Shown: positions 50,577-63,795, counted from the first letter of the stretch. The stretch is 64,000 bases of DNA from Arenicola marina (GCA_964019135.1 OZ025257.1:18441971-18505970); one strand, 5' to 3'. Notes: generated from the letters alone by a model not told the origin. Numbers and translations are program-made.

Positions 50577-51653
50577 TCACCTTTCAATCAGTCGCCATCT
50601 TCTCCCCAATGTCCCGTGATGTTTTAAATGGAACACAACCGACATGCCGATTGAATGCCCACGAAACCCGGGTAAGAGAGGTGTCGGGCGGTATGCCGAT
50701 GTGTAATGTGCGTGTTCGGTTAGGGCTACCCGCGTTACCAAAGAAATGCCCCAGTGCAGTGTGGAGGCCTTCCTCTGCCATAGAAGGCACAAGGACAAAA
50801 TGGCCGACTAGCTGGTATGACTGGCCTGGAACCCCATTACCACCCCCCATGACATGTATGTTGTATGTACATACCCGCATAAAGGAAAACAGAACATTCG
50901 GCAGAGAGAGAGAGAGACAGAGAGAGAGAGAGAGTGCCCACATTATAACGACACCATGATTAAGTCAATATATACAGATATAACAGACTTATCTCAGGGT
51001 AGGGAGTGAGGGGGGGGGGCGATAATAGAGCAGCACGGCGTGGGGGTGGCGGCGTGGCCTTGCCCTTAGTCGCCCCGAGTCACCTGATGCCCCCCACCCA
51101 ACCATACACGGACGGTACGCCGGGACCAGTAGTCAGTCTGGCTGCCGCTCAATCCATACCAGCAGTTGGCCAGACGCCCAAACCACCAACTTTGAGGCAG
51201 GTTTCATCATACGTATATAAATATATGAAGTCTGGCAATGTGCTCATACACTCCAAGCATTCATACTATACGCTGGTGCCGCCGGGGGCTGCAGGGGGGG
51301 GGGGGGGGGGGGTCTGGGATGGCCGTATAAAACCAGCTTTCTAGTCGTACCGAAGAGAAGGCGGATGCAGTATTCGTGGTAGTGGAGGAGTTCCCAGATA
51401 AATATTAACACACCTAATTTGCACAGCTCACGTTGAGTCCTGCTGGCCTGATTCATCACGCACTCTCAGGCTGCCGTGGTAGTCAAACACCACTGAGCAA
51501 GCGCCCTTCGTACCCGCCATTTCTTGTCTGGCTCCGCCATAAAACTGAACTAAAGCGAAGGGCTATTTTTTTTTCGCATCCGGGTACTTTGAACGGACTG
51601 CCACAAATACCATCACATCCGACGCAGTCAACTTTGATCACAACATTACTCAT

Positions 51654-51752
51654 ACACAAGATGTTTGCCAACAGAGGAATAAAATGTTTTGCAACATATA
51701 TTACACAAGATGTTTGCCAACAGAGCAAAAAATTGTTTTCTAACATATGTTG
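51654..51752. repeat. About 52-bp direct duplication
   Basis: ACACAAGATGTTTGCCAACA-GAG is present twice (51654 and 51705), each followed by AAAATGTTTTGCAACATAT or a near copy. Confidence 0.75.
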
Positions 51753-52749
51753 ACAACCGCATTGATTTTTTTCCGGTTTGCAAATAAATGCTTGACCTCA
51801 TACGTCAGGCATAAAGAGTCAAGGGGAGTTTGGTTCTCCAAAACACCGACTGAAAGTGGTCGTTAGTGGACAGATTGTCAGTACTTTAGGTTTCTCTCGG
51901 GTTCCATGACTATACTGTGTAGGGCTTGGGACGCATCCAACAAAACAACAGAGCGAAGGCCAATGGACCACCATGCACCGGGGGCGCTTCAACCCAAATA
52001 GACCATCATAAACTAGATTACTAAAGGGACAGATACACAGTCCTGTACCACTTATCTCACACATATCCCACCACAGGATAAGGGCTGTCGTAACTCCACC
52101 AAGACACTTGTCACTTCACACATAGATATAAGTACATCCCGGTCGTGTATATATATAGCTATGACGACGACGTAACAGGTCTTTTTTTGTCTGACAACAG
52201 TCGACAGCCATTGGTCCTTATATATACGCGTAGGACCACTGTAGCAGCGTGCTATACACTTTGACCGCACCCGAGCAATGCGCGACCTTGCCGAAGGGCA
52301 AAGGACCCAAGGGTCACGCGAGCCTCACTATCTGCCCACCCTGACGTGCACCCACACCGCCCACCGCTCCCCCAGACAAGGCGGACAAGTCACAACGGGG
52401 GGCCTCCCAGCGGCCATGGCCTGTTTAAATGTGCAAGTAGATGGCGGCGGGACGAGTCACTGACACAGGCGGCTTTTAGACCTGCCCGCTCAGTGCTGTT
52501 AGGGTTACAACGGCTGTAAATGTGCCCAACGTTGGCCACGCCATCCCCAGTCTGTAATGGCCTCTTGCCGCCTCCCTCGGGGGCCGAAAAACCCATTACG
52601 ATGCGAGGATCGCTGTCAGCCAGCCAGCCAGCCATCTCCTCCGTTTCTCTCTCTCTCTGTGTCTCCTCCCTCCCTCTGTAGCATTATTACCTTCCTGGCC
52701 TGATCTGACCTGGTCATCCCTACACGCGGTCCTGTGTACTAACTCAGCA

Positions 52750-52783
<34 letters not shown>

Positions 52784-53444
52784 GCGGCACCACTCCCATA
52801 GATTCTTCCAGAAATGAGATACATTACTTGACTTTGCCCCATTTCTTGGACCACTCTTATTTATGATGTACATGGGCTCCACGGCAACAGCACTCTGCCG
52901 TATCTATTCACTCTGTGTGCCGCCAGCCCATTATCACCGTGTTGGCTCGCCGTCCCAAGAGTTTACTGACCATGCAGAATCACACACACTTCACACACAC
53001 ACGTGTATGCACGGTCTAACCGATCCTGAAGCTACCGGTGCAACCCATATTATAGAGCCTCCGGAGCTCAGAGATAAGAGGTGCCAAGATCCGCACATGA
53101 AACTACCAATCTTAGTTCTAGTAACATTTAACATGTTGACGTATCGCTGTCAATAGTTTACATATGATAGTAATTTACCAGGACGCGTCGCCGGGCCGTG
53201 CAAGTTTTTAACATGGACGTGTAATAACCATATAGATGTAATTATAATTATAAATCAACCCACGCACAGGGCATCATTTATCAAGTATACAATTTATAAC
53301 TGAAATATTATTGGCCAAACAGCTGTCTAACATCGTTGATATATTTAACATGTTGGCAGCTCGGCCGAACAAGGGTGAAGAAATAGAAGAAAAAACATGG
53401 TTGAAACAAACACAAAGCCGGGACAATTTATATATAGTATTATA

Positions 53445-53447
<3 letters not shown>

Positions 53448-53480
<33 letters not shown>
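53448..53480. repeat. (TA)n microsatellite
   Basis: An uninterrupted TA run of about 16 units. Shorter TA runs lie at 15884-15898, 20309-20328, 28738-28752 and 35797-35818. Confidence 0.9.
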
Positions 53481-53483
<3 letters not shown>

Positions 53484-53967
53484 TATCCCGAATAACCCGC
53501 TTCAGTCGAACTTAATGATTATGATAGTTGACCTTGGCACCCGCGCTATCTATCTTGGCCAGACCGGTGGCCTTTCTACCTTGGGACCGTCGACCTCGTG
53601 GCGGTGGCGGTGGTGGTGGTGGTTGCAGCTATACCAGTCACGTGTCTTGCGATAACACCCCGCGTATCTATGTCAGATCAGCGCGCCATCGGTGGAGACG
53701 AATCTAAATCCCATTTGGAAGTTGACAGAGGGTTGTTTTCAAGTGACTGACTGACGGACGGATATACATACAGGTGCAGCAAGCAGTCTTCTCCTCTCCC
53801 TGTCGCCAAGATCGTGGAGGGACCGTCGGGGATGGCAGTGGAGGCGAGGCGAGGGGGTGGGGGTGTGGGGGGGGGGGAGGGGGCAGCGGGGGCGTTGGCG
53901 GTACAAAGAACGACGATGACGTCATCGCTGAGATAGACACGGACAACGCCAGAGGGTGTTTGGAGTT

Positions 53968-53989
53968 GGGGGGGGGGGGGGGGGGGGGG
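53968..53989. repeat. Homopolymer G22
   Basis: The longest of many pure G or C runs. Others are G19 at 51294-51312, G18 at 13976-13993, C17 at 13281-13297 and G16 at 13090-13105. Lengths are likely to be unreliable in any read type. Confidence 0.9.
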
Positions 53990-54740
53990 AGGGGGCAGGT
54001 TAGACCAGGGAGATGGACGCAGTGAGGTGGATGGTGGTGGAGAGGGGGGGTACTGAGTGTTTAGCGGGTATGTGAAGGACCGGATGTATACATACTAAAC
54101 TCGGACCACACTGGGAGAATAGGACACTCACTCTATGACCTATCTTCACAAAGGACAAATTTTCTCATTTTATTTTTTATATGGATGTATCATGTTTTCT
54201 TTCTGAAAATCTACTTTGAGCAAAATACTATTTAAGATAAATGTTTTGAACGTTGTCCATAAATCCTTGCTCAATTAGACCGGGAGCCGCAGATAGAGAA
54301 GACCATGTTATTTTCACGCCAAGTTATTATGTACTGCTAACAATTCTATGTTTATTTCTGTTATGGCTTCTTTACATCTTATGTCTTAGCAATGGAAAGA
54401 AACAGTCTATGGTAGATGCATTAATAATAGTGTCAGAAAACCACCCATCGTCTTACTTCCCGAAAGGTCATCTTCATATTTGAACTAACATTTAGTACCT
54501 CCACTAAACCTGATGAATTTACGTCGTCTCGACGCAGCGTGTTAACAATAAGCACGCCATACATGATGAAAACCAGTTATCATGGTCTTCCTACGTCTAT
54601 TCATCTGGTCTGCCCTGCAGTACAATACCCCACTAACGATCAACGGCTGAACGAACGCCCCTTGCCCATCACACGAAAGCAAGGGAACAAAAACGAAAAA
54701 TTCTGCAAAACCCAACTCAGTGACACGTCGTTGGCACGGC

Positions 54741-54940
54741 NNNNNNNNNNNNNNNNNNNNNNNNNNNNNNNNNNNNNNNNNNNNNNNNNNNNNNNNNNNN
54801 NNNNNNNNNNNNNNNNNNNNNNNNNNNNNNNNNNNNNNNNNNNNNNNNNNNNNNNNNNNNNNNNNNNNNNNNNNNNNNNNNNNNNNNNNNNNNNNNNNNN
54901 NNNNNNNNNNNNNNNNNNNNNNNNNNNNNNNNNNNNNNNN
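54741..54940. other. Assembly gap of 200 N
   Basis: Exactly 200 N, a conventional scaffolding gap size, so the true distance and even adjacency of the flanks rest on scaffolding. Confidence 0.99.
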
Positions 54941-55264
54941 GGGAATAAATCTCAGCGCGACGTAGGCGTATCCAAATTATTGCATGTCTGCCAAAAGTGT
55001 ATGTGTATGTAAATGAATTTACGCAGGTATCCGCGCATTGCCCCTGTAGCGCAATCGGTTTGAACGTGGGATCTGACATTAATTTTAGTAAAAAGAAAAA
55101 TGTCAATTCTTGTTTCTGTGAGGACAAAAATGTCAGGCCTTTAACAAATGATATTCCTATATATGATATTTTTATGTCAATTTACAATTTTGAGGCCTAT
55201 TTATATTGATGTCCGATTTGAGTAGTTCTGAATGTTCAATAGGCGTGGAAGACGTCATAGGCTC

Positions 55265-55963
55265 GTACGTTAATGTTTTCTGGAGGTATAGTACATGTGC
55301 GTGCCTTGTACGTTAATGTTTTCTGGAGGTATAGTACATGTGCGCTCATTGTACGTTAATGTTTTCTGGAGGTATAGTACATGTGCGTGCCTTGTACGTT
55401 AATGTTTTCTGGAGGTATAGTACATGTGCGCTCATTGTACGTTATTGTTTTCTGGAGGTATAGTACATGTGCGCTCATTGTACGTTAATGTCTTCTGGAG
55501 GTATAGTACATGTGCGCTCATTGTACGTTAATGTCTTCTGGAGGTATAGTACATGTGCGCTCATTGCACGTTAATGTTTTCTGGAGGTATAGTACATGTG
55601 CGCTCATTGTACGTTAATGTTTTCTGGAGGTATAGTACATGTGCGCTCATTGTACGTTAATGTTTTCTGGAGGTATAGTACATGTGCGCTCATTGTACGT
55701 TAATGTCTTCTGGAGGTATAGTACATGTGCGCTCATTGCACGTTAATGTTTTCTGGAGGTATAGTACATGTGCGCTCATTGTACGTTAATGTCTTCTGGA
55801 GGTATAGTACATGTGCGCTCATTGTACGTTAATGTCTTCTGGAGGTATAGTACATGTGCGCTCATTGCACGTTAATGTTTTCTGGAGGTATAGTACATGT
55901 GCGCTCATTGTACCTTAATGTCTTCTGGAGGTATAGTACATGTGCGTGCCTCGTACGTTAATG
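55265..55963. repeat. 43-bp tandem array, 16 copies plus a partial
   Basis: The unit is GTACGTTAATGTTTTCTGGA-GGTATAGTACATGTGCGCTC-ATT; starts are at exact 43-bp steps from 55265. Variants are GTGCCTT for GCTCATT (units 1, 3 and 16), TCTTC for TTTTC, and GCACG for GTACG. The GTAC-GTAC pairs within a unit can form short hairpins. Confidence 0.95.
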
Positions 55964-56379
55964 CCGCAGTCATCCAGCAAGTCCTTTCCACGCCTTTAGA
56001 AGGACTAAACCAGGACTAAAGAACAATATATATCTTCGTCATCGCAGCTATTTATATCTGGAAGCGGAAGTTCCTGGACCAATCACTATAAACCCCTTGA
56101 TCGAATATTATCTTTGGGCGTTCTACTTCTACCGGTTTTGGTTACGGGGCACATATTTGAATCCATGACCACCACCCTGAGACTGCGAATGTTGACACCC
56201 AGGTGTCATCGAGTTATGAGGGAGGGGCTGATAGTAAAGTACTCCCCAGTAAGAGACACAGGTCAGTCAGAGCCAGAAACTTTCAGAGCCAGCCACTCCG
56301 CAGAGCGACCAGCTACGAGAAGACGTTTTTTCCCAGCCTGGGGCCCGAGCGAACCCCAGGGAGGTGTGGGGGTGCTGAG

Positions 56380-56590
56380 GGTGACCTCTCAACCGGGTGG
56401 GCGGTCCGGGGGTGACCGGGTGGGCGGTCCGGGGGTGACCGGGTGGGCTGTCCGGGGGTGACCAGGTGGGCGGTTCGGAGGTGACCAGGTGGGCTGTCCG
56501 GGGGTGACCAGGTGGGCGGTCCGGGGTGTGACCGGGTGGGCGGTCCGGGGGTGACCGGGTAGGCGGCGGTCCGGGGGTGACCGGGGTTCG
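56380..56590. repeat. 23-bp G-rich tandem repeat, about nine copies
   Basis: The unit is GTGACCGGGTGGGCGGTCCG followed by GGG, with variants GTGACCAGG and GGGCTGTCC. Confidence 0.9.
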
Positions 56591-56679
56591 ATCTACCGCC
56601 GATCTCTGCCTCCGGCCCATTGCTACCTCTCTGTCCACCCACCTGGTCACCCTTACGTGCCCGCCCAGCTATATCTACC

Positions 56680-57165
56680 GTGACGCCCTCCCCCCTCCTC
56701 CAGCCCCCATATCACAGCTTCTTCCTCTACCCTCTCTTACCCCCTCCTTGGACACACTGTCCCCTATGTCATCTCTCGCTTTCCGGTTCACCCCCTCCTC
56801 ACATCTCTCTTTCTCATGCTCTCCATCCCTCACCCCTTTCTGGCGCTCCCTTTCTCCCACTCTCACCTCCCGTTTTGCTCCCCCCCCCACCTCCCCTCTC
56901 CACCCTCTGCTTTCTCGCCATTGTTTTCCCCCTTCCTCTTCCCCTATTCCCCCCTCCCCCCCCCCCCTCCGCTTTCTAACCTACCCTAACCTCTCTACTC
57001 TCCCTCCCCTCTCCATCCTGACTCACCCTATATCTCCCCTCTCTCTCTCCTCTCATTCCCTCCGCTCATCCCTCCCCCCTCTCTTCCCTCTGTCCGTCTC
57101 TCCCCCACTCCCCCCCCCCCTCTTCCCGCCCCCCTCACCCACCACCCCCCCCTCCCTACCATGGA
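56680..57165. repeat. Polypyrimidine tract, about 480 bp
   Basis: The plus strand is almost entirely C and T in runs such as CCCCCTCCTCC, CTCTCTCTCC. Low complexity; frames across it are Ser/Pro/Leu artefacts. It could adopt triplex structure, which is inference. Confidence 0.85.
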
Positions 57166-57628
57166 GTGGATGTAACCAATTTGGCGGTGAATCTCGCCCC
57201 GGTAGCCGGCACATTAGCGGCACATGGTGGCGGGGAATGGAACCCGTATGTCGGCCGAGACAGCCGGGCGTCACTGAACAAACACACGCCGTCAAGTTCC
57301 ACCAGATCCCTCCAGGGGGAGGTGTCCGATTTTTTTGTTCTTCTTATTCTCCTCAATTTCTTCTATTTATTTTTTTTCCTCGACGATTTTTACTCCTACT
57401 CGGGATACGCAATGCATTGTGAGAGTTTTTTTTCATAAGCTGCCAACGGAGGGAAGGTGGGAGGGGGGGGGGGGGTTGAGCGGGTTAGGGGGTCTAATCG
57501 TCCAATCATATCATTTGACTGTAGTTTCCCCGTGCATTAACGCACATATGTGTCCTGCCCACCTTCGTGGACAAGGTGTAGGTTCCCCCAACGGGGCACC
57601 GACCCTCCACGCGCAGGCAGGGGTTGTT

Positions 57629-58665
57629 TACCAGGGCACCCTGCCAGTCACCATGGCACCCAGACACCCTGCCAGTCACCATGGCACCCAGGCACCCTGC
57701 CAGTCACCATGACACCCAGACACCCTGCCAGTCACCATGGCACCCAGGCACCCTGCCAGTCACCATGACACCCAGGCACCCTGCCAGTCACCATGGCACC
57801 CAGACACCCTGCCAGTCACCATGGCACCCAGGCACCCTGCCAGTCACCATGACACCCAGGCACCCGGCCAGTCACCTTGGCACCAAGACACCCTGCCAGT
57901 CACCATGACACTCAGGCACCCTGTCAGTCATAATGACACCTAGGCACCCTGCCAGTCACCATGACACCCAGCCACCTGCCAGTCACCATGACACCCAGAC
58001 ACTATGTCCGTCACCTTGGCACCAAGGCACCCTGCCAGTCATAATGACACCTAGGCACCCTGCCAGTCACCATGACACCCAGACACCCTGACAGTCACCA
58101 TGGCACCCAACCACCCTGCCAGTCACCATGACACCCAGGCAACTTGTCAGTCACCATTATACCCAGACATCCTGCCAGTCACCTTGGCACCCAGACACCC
58201 TGCCAGTCACCATGACACCCAGACACTATGTCCGTCACCTTGGCACCAAGGCACCCTGCCAGTCACCATGGCATCCAGGCACCCTGCCAGTCACCATGGC
58301 GCCGAGACATCCTGCCAGTCACCATGGCGCCGAGACACCCTGCCAGTCACCAGGGCACTCAGACACCCTGTCAGTCATCATGGCACCCAGGCACCCTGCC
58401 AGTCGCCATGGCATCCAGGCACTCTGACAGTCACCATGGCATCCAGGCACCCTGCCAGACACCTTGGCACCCAGACACCCTGCCAGTCACTATGGCACCC
58501 AGACACCCTGCCAGTCACCATGGCTCCCAGACACCCTGTCAGTCATCATGACACCCAGGCACTCTGCCAGTCACCATGGCACCCAGACACCCTGCCAGTC
58601 ACCATGGCACCCAGACACCCTGCCATTCACCATGGCAACCAGACACCCTGCCATTCACCAAGGCA
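57629..58665. repeat. 28-bp tandem array, about 37 copies
   Basis: The unit is CCCTGCCAGTCACCATGGCA followed by CCCAGACA. Common variants are ATGACACC, CTTGGCACC and GGCATCC. Copies on the right are more diverged. Not coding, although each frame stays open for long stretches. Confidence 0.95.
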
Positions 58666-58965
58666 GGGTGCACAAGAATTGAGGACATCATAACCCTTTA
58701 TTAATAACACTTAGTACTAGGGTAAGGACTGCGGTGGGTGACTATCATGGGATGTATAGACCATTGGTTGTCAGTATACTAAAAAAAGATAGGCTGGAGA
58801 TATGATCTAGGGATGTGAGCATTATGTGATGTCGTTTTGGGGGTATGGACTTATCATAATGAGATGTAGCATTATGGAATGTAGGAATGGGAGTAATATG
58901 GTTGACACCGTTATTGGAAAGCAGAGTTTGGTATTATGGGGTGTATGCTTGAGACTAGTATGGGG

Positions 58966-59290
58966 TGTATTCTTGGGACTATTATGGGATGTAGAGTCTG
59001 GGACTATTATGGGATGTAGAGTCTGGGACTATTATGGGATGTAGAGTCTGGGATTATTATGGGACGTAGGTTCTGGGACTATTATGGGATGTAGAGTCTG
59101 GGACTATTATGGGATGTAGAGTCTGGGACTATTATGGGACGTAGGTTCTGGGACTATTATGGGATGTAGAGTCTGGGACTATTATGGGGTGTAGGCTTAG
59201 AATTATTATGGAGTGTAGGTTTGGCATTATGATGGGTGAAGGCTTGGGATTATTATGGGATGTAGAGTTGTGGAATATTATGCGCGGAGT
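58966..59290. repeat. 25-bp tandem array, about 12 copies
   Basis: The unit is GGGACTATTATGGGATGTAG followed by AGTCT, with GGACGTAGGTTCT variants; edges are degenerate on both sides (from about 58810). Confidence 0.9.
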
Positions 59291-60008
59291 ATTAGGACTA
59301 TTAGGAACTATTAGGAATATAAAACAACTCCGATCATAACATGTGCGATGTATGGCTGAGAACAGGGGCAGGCTGACGTAGGGGAGGTGGGTTAGGGTGG
59401 ACGGTGGCGGACATGTCACCCAGGCCACGCTGAGTGGGTGGCGGGTGGGGGTCGGAGAGATCAGGGGCGGGACCGGTTGCCTGGGGTTACCTGGAGACCG
59501 AGGGGTGGGACGTGAGTGCGTGTCGTGTGGGTAGAGATGGGAGGGCCCGGTGGGGGGGGGGGGTAGATAGTGAATGGGTAGGGGTGGTGCGGAGTTTTAC
59601 CGGGCGTGGCAGGGTTTTGATATGTCGGGCATGGATGGGCTGGGATGGGATGGGGCGTGGGTGGGGGTGAGAGGTGGATCGGGGGGGGGGGTGTTTACAG
59701 TGTCTTGGAGTAGAATGGAGTGGGAGGGGTAGGCTGTGAGGTGGCTTCAGGGGTTAGACTGAGACAGAGCAAAAAGAAAGAAACCCCTTCGAGGAGGAAT
59801 AGGAAGGGAGAAGAATAGAGAGCATGGTCGTGGGAGGGGGGGGGGTGAAAGGCGACCTAGGCGGTCGGAGAGGGGAGGTGGGATGTGGAGAGGGGGTAAG
59901 CGGGGAGCGGTGCGGCGGGATGGGTGGGCGGGTGGGTCGGGGCAGCTGGGTGACGGGGTGACGGGGGCCGGATAGGTCAGGGACAGGAATGGAGTGTCTA
60001 AGGTTACG

Positions 60009-60024
60009 GCCACCAGGTGGCGCA
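60009..60024 (+). promoter_or_regulatory. CTCF-like motif
   Basis: GCCACCAGGTGGCGCA contains the canonical CTCF core CCACCAGGTGGCGC without mismatch. Confidence 0.35.
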
Positions 60025-60104
60025 CACACCGTGCCGGGAGGCAATCCGAGTCCGGAGTCCGGACCGACCGCTCAAACGACCCGTGTCGACGATCCGAGAC
60101 GGAG

Positions 60105-60270
60105 GGGAGGGGGTGGGCGCTGGGGCAAGGTGGGGGTGGGGGGGGGGTGGAAGGGGTGGGCGCTGGGGCAAGGTGGGCGATGGAGGGGGTGGGCGCTGGG
60201 GCAAGGTGGGGGGTGGAGGGGTGGGCGCTGGGGCAGGTTGGGGGGTGGGCGCTGGGGCAAGGTGGGGCAG
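60105..60270. repeat. G-rich repeat of GGGTGGGCGCTGGGGCAAGG
   Basis: Five to six copies separated by variable G-rich linkers, inside a broader G-rich stretch from about 59430 to 60370 that shows no gene. Confidence 0.8.
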
Positions 60271-60944
60271 GGGTGGGAGGGTGGCTGAGGGGGGCGACAG
60301 GAGGGGCGGGGCGGGGTGGAGGCGTGCGATGAGGGTGGTGGGTGGCAGTGTTGGAGGGGTGGGTCGGAGTGGTAGGCAGCAGTGTCAAAATGTGAAGAAC
60401 TATAGGGAATCCCTGATCGCAGGAGCGATGGAGGGATGGAGGGATGCATCCAGATGGAGGGAGGGATCCAGATGAATGGATCGAGACAGTGATTGATGAG
60501 TCCGGTGGTCAGCGTTTCGGTCCGGAATGAATCCAGAAGGATTCTGAAACGTCCTGGATCGACTGTGTGTATACTTAGCTGGGGGGGGGGGTTCTCTCCT
60601 TAATGGTGACCTTGTGACAGTCCTTGCCCTCACTGGCCGCCCTGTTTATATTGGTGACGACCGTAACTGAGGTCGGTAACTATGGTGACCCTCACCCCAG
60701 GCCCCCCTACCACCTACCCCATATCAACCACCTTGATATGTTTCGTTTGGTCACTGCTGAACAAACTTCGCCTTTGTCGGTGTCTGTTGAGAGCGTTTTG
60801 GCGAGATTTGCCAGAGTCGCACTTAAAGCAGCGGCTGATGAGAGTGGCTTACCCTCTGAAGCTCAAAGGTGTTAGAAGTCAGTCCACTGCTTGTGAAGCT
60901 TAACACTTAAAACCGTTTAGTAGATGGCGGTTACGCCAATCTTC

Positions 60945-61550
60945 ATGATGACCCCAATCATTAGGATGACACCAATCCCCAGTATAAGACCAATCCCCAG
61001 GATAAACCCAATCCCAGGGTGACACCAATTCCAGGATGACACCAATCCCTAATGACACCAATCCCTAATGACACCAATCCCTAATGACACCAATCCCTAT
61101 TGGCACCGATCCCTAATGACACCAATCCCTAATGACACCAATCCCTATTGGCACCAATCCCTAATGACACCAATCTCTAATGACACCAATCCCAGGACGG
61201 CACCAATCCCAGAATGATGCCAATCCCTAATGACACGAATCCCTAATGACACCAGTCCTTAGGATAACACCAATCCCCATGATGACACCAATCCCTAATG
61301 ACACCAATCCTTAGGATAACACCAATCCCCATGATGACAGCAATCCCCAATGACACCAATCCCCATGATGACACCAATCCCAGGATTACACCAATTCCAG
61401 GATGTCACCAATCCTAGAAAAAAACAATAGCATGTTGACACCGATCTCTAATGACACCAATCTCAGGATGACACCACTCCGCATGATAACACCAGTATTT
61501 TCCCGTGATGACAATAACCCCAAGATGACGTCAATCCTTAGGATGACAAT
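60945..61550. repeat. 16-18-bp tandem array (ATGACACCAATCCCTA)
   Basis: Around 35 imperfect copies of ATGACACCAATCCCTA, with longer AGGATGACACCAATCCCC and TTAGGATAACACCAATCCCC variants, drifting at the right end. Confidence 0.9.
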
Positions 61551-61632
61551 ACCTCGACAATAGCCGGACGCGCCGCCTAGAGCCATGCCTTACTGTGTAC
61601 TGAAACGAAAGCTGCAGGAGGCGAACGGGACT

Positions 61633-61820
61633 TTCCTTTCGGCGCCGAGTGCCGTAGAAATCCCTGTTAACAACGGTACTATCACCCATGTATATAACAA
61701 ATACAAACTCCGCCCTTCACACATAGGTGACTTTGAATGGTTCGGGCCGGTAGAGGCCAGCATTATGGACCATTTCGGATACGGAATTTGGCAATGAAAT
61801 AATAAGAAGTGAACATCCCC
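61633..61820. mobile_element. Second copy of the 11480-11668 foldback family
   Basis: The left end TTTCGGCGCCGAGTGCCGTA and right end TACGGAATTTGGCAATGAAA, then AATAAGAAGTGAACATCCCC, match the two ends of the 11480 element in reverse orientation. The interior is not obviously alike, as expected of an old non-autonomous family. An open frame of about 70 codons across it is not taken as a gene. Confidence 0.6.
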
Positions 61821-63795
61821 ATTTGAAGCAAACACTCGCGGTTCTCTGTTTGCGTTGGTTCTTGGAATGCATACACGCCTTTACAGCAGAATCAACCGCC
61901 AACCGATCGGCTATGAACCGTACACATCAAGGTAACACATATCCACCATGTAGCCTCGAGACTGGCATATTATGGTACCTTACTCCTAATTTCTTGGCTA
62001 TTAACTCGTTGCCATTTAATCGCTTAATGTATATCCGGTTCCGGTGATGCATGATGGTCGTGTAATGAACATTCTTTTGGTGATTACCATGGCAACATTT
62101 GATAAATACGTCGCTGTTGAAACTTCGATTGTGACGTCATTTTTATTCTTGTTGCCATATTTACTCTTGCAACATTATATTTTGTTTGTAATCAAGTCTT
62201 TTCGAACATGCAGAAGACGGCATGACACAGTTATACCTTTTACACATTAGTAGACCTAGGCATAGTCATGAACATATGCAGCTGTGGCGAGTAAACGCAC
62301 TCACTAGGACTCGCTAGGAGTAGGTAGAACCTAACACACGATACGTCATATTGATGGTCCAATCTTTAATATCATTTAAAATCAATTTTATTCACGAAAC
62401 ACGCTGTCAATATGCTTCAGTCAGTCCATGTTAAAAAATATCATGCGCTATAATTGAAGCGACGCACCCGGCACAGGTAGTTAGGTGTGATTTACTGACA
62501 GACCTAATCGCATGAAGCCTTTTGAACTTACCGATATGCGTAACGTTCGAGTAGAACCGGAAGTGCATGTCAGTCTAAATTCAGTGATGATTCATTGTTT
62601 TGGTTTCGTACAAACCGCGTGTTTCGAACCAACTTGGGGCGCCCCCCGCCCCCCCTGCCTCTGCCCCTCCCCCTACCGCCCCTCCGTCAATGACACCTAT
62701 AATCGTATAATCTGTTGCACTGACAGCACGATAAGACGTAATGTAATCGCTATCTAGTATCGATTATTAGAATAACCACAAAGCGCGGAGGGATTGACAT
62801 GTAACCTGTTGGCCTTGTCGACAACGGTTTTGATTTGTGGGTGAATGAGAAGCCAGTTAATGGTTTTTTATTCTCCTATCTGGTAGGGACATGCGAGGGA
62901 GGCGGCTCCCTGCACCCCCCCCCCCTCCCCGCCCCACCTCCCTCCCCCTATCGTTCATTTATCCGCTAGGCTCGGCGCCCGCCAGTTTTGACTCCATGAC
63001 AGATAACGGAGGCAGGAATAGGCCCTCAACCAATCCTGTTGGTTGGCGGATCTAATCGCTGGAAATGTCAGCCCCGTCCTACCCAGAAAATTTGATTTTT
63101 TTAAACTCTTCAGATGAAGTTCTTGGCACATTGAGGACGGCGGAGCATTCGAAACATTGCGTTACTTTCTTCCTTCTTTGCTGTTTTGCTGACGAAAATT
63201 GTCCTGATTTTTTTCCCGGAAATTCTCCGTTTTCCATACCTAGCATAAGACATCCGGTTAAAACTAGTTGGATGTTGAAGATTGCTCAACTCAGTTTGTG
63301 AACGAGATCAATTGACCTGAAAACCAAAGTCTGTGTGTTTAGTTTGTGAATCCCAGACTATTAGCCTACATAGAACAAAGTGTTTGTTCCTCAAATGTTT
63401 AAATAGTCCCCAGTTTCAATGGTACATCAATATTCAGCAGCGTACTCATTATTTCAAAATTACATTGATCCAAAACCATTCTACATCAATCATTTGCATA
63501 TTTATTCCATCCACACATTTTACTTTTAATGACGTCCCATCAAACTGAGATCTTTAGATTGCAACAGTAACAATATTCATCAACTTAACACCCCAGCCGC
63601 CCCCCATATATTTGGAATTTAATTCTGACTAAAGAAAACACACCTTGCAAGAAAAGAAACGCATAAATTCAGAATACCTTTATCTGACTTACACGGAAGA
63701 CATATCTCTGTTGAGAGACTTAGCTAGAGGGCTTTGGGGGTAGACATTTCGTTGTTATTGCTCGCGGAATCTCAGCGAAAGATGGATCCAACAAA
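61821..63795. other. Non-coding, AT-richer stretch
   Basis: Only short frames. A C-rich run lies at 62640-62690 and another at 62916-62950. No gene or named repeat recognised. Confidence 0.5.

Larger units (their letters stand above)
50577..54740. other. Non-coding stretch right of the satellite
   Basis: It contains (GA)n runs at 50900-50935 and 52748-52775, long G runs at 51294-51312 and 53968-53989, and the 51654 duplication. A frame of 76 codons at 54253-54483 has a hydrophobic run (YYVLLTILCLFLLWLLYILC) that could span a membrane, but nothing else supports a gene. Confidence 0.5.

Noticed and set aside
54253..54483. Small membrane protein (hydrophobic stretch of about 20 residues)
   Set aside because: A single hydrophobic run in an AT-rich stretch, with no signal of conservation or transcript structure.
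57629..58693. Pro/His/Ser-rich proteins up to 197 codons
   Set aside because: Frames across a 28-bp array; several overlapping frames encode similar repeats.
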